Below are positions 61,378 through 64,000 of a stretch of 64,000 nucleotides of DNA, in pieces; positions within the stretch are counted from its first letter, which is position 1; every line of letters begins with the position of its first letter. The notes under the pieces are model-generated. The model was not told where the DNA came from, searched no databases, and saw only the letters and a list, made by a program, of their open reading frames with translations. A program made the translations under genes and the position numbers. The stretch lies in NCBI GenBank assembly GCA_032871835.1, contig CM065295.1:85987819-86051818 (forward strand), given 5' to 3'. The stretch comes from Dipteronia dyeriana. Its lineage: Eukaryota; Streptophyta; Magnoliopsida; Sapindales; Sapindaceae.

Positions 61378-61580
61378 TAATTAAAGAGAAATCTAATAGT
61401 AATTAAATGTTTTTTTTTACAACCATAGACCGAATTACCACAAAAGTTGTCAAGAGATTGCATATTTGTATGAAAGTATCTATTTAAAGAGAAATCTGAT
61501 AGTAATTAAGTGTTTTTCTTTCACCCCAGTTCGAATTACAACAAGAGTTGTAAAGAGATTGCATGTCAAACACTTTTTTT
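61378..61580. repeat. Tandem duplication, unit about 106 bp
   Basis: AAAGAGAAATCTAATAGTAA to AAGAGATTGCAT is followed by a second copy AAAGAGAAATCTGATAGTAA to AAGAGATTGCAT. Differences are scattered. Confidence 0.75.
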
Positions 61581-61886
61581 TTTTTTTTTGTTTCCAATTG
61601 AATGAGACACAAAAATCTTGAAAGGCTGTGAAACGAAGTGGAAAGAGATAAAAGTAATCAGATAGACGATTGTTTAGGTGAGTAATTACCACGTAAAAAG
61701 TAGGGACTTAAAGTAAAAGAAAGTACAAAAAAAAAAAAAAAAAAAAAGAAAACTGGACCCATGTCCTTTGTTAATCACAAACCTAATCTTCTTTATCACA
61801 TTTGGTCTTTAATATCACCATCAACTAGTCTAGCTACGACAAATTGATGATATACTTTGTGTACCTTTCTCTGTATAGGTGATGAT

Positions 61887-62558
61887 TAGGGGTGGGCATG
61901 GTTCGGTTCGGTTCGGTTCGGTTCGGTTTTGACAAAAACCATATTTAACCGATATATATTCGGTTTTTAAAAATATGAATCGGTTTGAACCATTTGAACA
62001 TGAAAACCGAATTGAACCGAACACCTTTATCTCGGTTCGGTTCGGTTCAATTCGGTTTTGGGCCTATTGGACTTTAAATATTTTTTAATATGTTTTTTAA
62101 ATTTTTAGGCTTTTAAGTTGAATTTTTGACATTTAGGCTTAAACTTTTTTAAGAAATGTAATTTAAACAAAATATAATTCAAGTTTGAATCCAAATCTAA
62201 AATTTCAATCATATTCGGTCTCCATATTCAATCAAAATATAAAATCATCATAACTTCTATAAATATAAGTAAAAAAATGTAGTATATAATATAGTCCAAA
62301 AATAAAACATCATCAACAAACAATCCATAATAAAATTGAACCTTACAAAATAATTAATTAAGACAATTCGGATTATTCGATTCGGTTCGGTTTTGTTATG
62401 TCCAAAATCGAAACCGAACCGAATTCAATTCGGTTTTCAAATTTCAAATCGGTTTGAACCGAATAGAAGTTATTAACCGAACCGAACCAAACACCATTTT
62501 TCGGTTCGGTTCGATTCGGTTTGGTTCAATTTGGTTTCGATTTTTATGTCCACCCCTA
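61887..62558. mobile_element. hAT MITE, 672 bp
   Basis: Perfect 8-bp target duplication GTGATGAT (61879-61886 and 62559-62566). Terminal repeats TAGGGGTGGGCATGG and, in reverse complement, TAGGGGTGGACATAA. Subterminal CGGTTCGGTT arrays lie at both ends, a common plant hAT MITE pattern. No coding capacity; the minus-strand frame at 61830-62024 is a reading of these repeats. Confidence 0.9.
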
Positions 62559-62566
62559 GTGATGAT

Positions 62567-63130
62567 GGTTCGAATATCACATTACTTATAAATAGTAATT
62601 ATAAAGAGTGATCTCTCTAATTGTGAGAGTAATCATTCGGATCGTGCTCCTAACCTATGATATGGGCAAGTAGCTAGGTACACTAGGGACAATCTCTGGA
62701 CCCGTCTCCATGTTAAATAAAAAATATATATACACACTTGAACTGCATGAACCTAGAGTGGGAGGAACCATCTATATGAATATAAATACAGTAATGTTAC
62801 TTTATCCAAATTTAGTATTCAAATCTAGTCCTTAAATGATGTGGTTACACTCCAGTCCATTCAATTTAATTGAATTAGATTTGTGTGATTTAAATGAATG
62901 AGCTAAAGTGCTGCTATATCATTTAAACACCAGATTTGTACATAAAATTTAGGTAAAGTAATATTACTCATATAAATAATGATTTATCGTGAATGAATTA
63001 TGAATTAGTAGTGTTTGGAGAAGGAATAATATTTCAAAAAAATAATAACGATGTAATAAATAGATAAATGCATAAGATGTACTAAATCATCATCTAATTA
63101 ATGTGATACATTTGATCTAATCATATTTTA
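62567..63130. other. Intergenic, no gene seen
   Basis: AT-rich single-copy sequence; no frame, repeat or element end recognised. Confidence 0.6.
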
Positions 63131-63590
63131 ATATACGATGTCAAATGTCAACTGACTTAAAACTCGGAAAAGATTTAGAATTTTAAATAAAGTGAAGACA
63201 CAATCTACTCTATCTTAGATAAAATGCATTGCATTAGAGGACGATGATATACGGTGTGGATATGGATTAGATCTAATCAGAATTCCAAACGTAACTACAA
63301 ACTTAAAACCCAGAATAGATTTAGAATTTTAAATAAAGTGAAGACTAAATCTACTATATCTTAGCTCAAAAGCATTGCATTAGAGGCCGATGATATTTGC
63401 CTGGATATGGATTATATCTAATCAAATTTGAAAACGTAATGCCAAATGACGAATTAAAACTCATAATAGATTTATAATTTTGAATAAAGTGAAGAACACA
63501 ATATAGTAATCTATCAAATGCATTGCATTAGAGGCCGATGAATCTAGTGGATACCAGTTGGATCTAATCAGATAAAAACGTGATGTTAAC
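63131..63590. repeat. Tandem triplication, unit about 150 bp
   Basis: Three copies share TTTAGAATTTTAAATAAAGTG (third diverged), AATGCATTGCATTAGAGGCC, GATGA and GGATATGGATTA-ATCTAATCA. Divergence between copies suggests an old event. Confidence 0.8.
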
Positions 63591-63780
63591 CGTAACCGTC
63601 AACCCATTTACCAAAGACTATTTATTAATTAATGGGTAAAGAAATAGCTAGGAGTAGATAGTATATATATATAAACGTGACGTTAACCGTAACCGTCAAC
63701 CCACTTACCAAAGACTATATAGTAATTAATGGGTAAAGAAATAGTTAGATAAAGTATATATATATGTACGGAAATTATAA
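63580..63780. repeat. Tandem duplication, unit about 95 bp
   Basis: AACGTGATGTTAACCGTAAC, CGTCAACCCATTTACCAAAG, ATTAATGGGTAAAGAAATAG, then the same order again from about 63673 with few changes. Each copy ends in a TA run. Confidence 0.85.
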
Positions 63781-63784
63781 CATA

Positions 63785-63937
63785 AGTACGTACCGATGGA
63801 ATTATATAAGGACATTGAATATAATCTACTCATTTTACATACTTTGACTTGATATGTATGCACTTGTCAAAATTCTTTTATAAATGAGTGGCTCATATTC
63901 AATGTCCTTATATAATTCCATCAGTGCATACCAATAG
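63785..63937. mobile_element. Small MITE with 35-bp inverted ends
   Basis: GTACCGATGGAATTATATAA, GGACATTGAATAT at the left is complementary to ATATTCAATGTCC, TTATATAATTCCATCAGTGC at the right. The centre shares TTTACATACTTTGACTTGA and TGTATGCACTTGTCAAA with 60680-60835. Confidence 0.75.
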
Positions 63938-64000
63938 GAAAATGACCGTATATATATAGTAATCATGAAGTAAAATATATCACTAGAAAGAAGAAAGAAA

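Overview
This is plant nuclear DNA, almost certainly from a eudicot: AT-rich, many-exon genes with GT-AG introns, and dense transposon nests. Two complete host genes are readable. They are an ARGONAUTE1-type gene on the minus strand (coding exons 31755-38046) with all four slicer residues and a miR168 site, and an ETR1-type ethylene receptor on the plus strand (coding exons 53187-59240) with an intact sensor, histidine kinase and receiver. I summed the exons of both by hand and each gives an open reading frame (1089 and 740 residues).

The left third (1-19230) is the wreck of a sucrose synthase locus of the SUS6/SUS7 type, on the minus strand. Copy 1 (17648 down to 3511) has a 2-nt frameshift in exon 5, a 9.75-kb Ty1/copia element inside exon 10, a 22-nt deletion in exon 12 and no 3' end. 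At 3510/3511 its broken exon 12 joins directly to a second copy of the promoter plus exons 1-3 (1144-3510), the mark of a tandem duplication. That second copy is cut at 1144 by the end of a Mutator-like element. The copia element carries a solo LTR of another family (6410-8065, TSD TTCAT). Its downstream LTR, with a piece of SUS exon, was then duplicated in tandem (565-bp unit).

20005-29165 is a degenerate Mutator-like element (MULE) of the kind that carries an Ulp1-type protease. It has a satellite-like left arm, a broken plus-strand DUF1985/C48 protease gene, and a broken minus-strand MuDR transposase interrupted by a 1.09-kb hAT element (TSD GTCGCCGT). Two short relatives with matching ends lie at 1-1143 and 46313-47425.

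Downstream of AGO1 (30300-31517) is a TIR element containing a roughly 300-bp-armed AT palindrome. Between AGO1 and ETR1 (39.1-51.6 kb) are nested MITEs, a direct-repeat pair flanking a MULE, a SINE, and a minisatellite split by a 1.9-kb MULE (TSD TATATGAAA) that ends just before the ETR1 5' region. A hAT element also sits in ETR1 intron 1. Downstream of ETR1 (60-64 kb) are small tandem repeats, MITEs and a hAT MITE (TSD GTGATGAT).

The three gene loci share no pathway (sucrose cleavage, small-RNA silencing, ethylene sensing) and are best read as neighbours. Boundaries come from hand counting and may be off by 1-2 bases.
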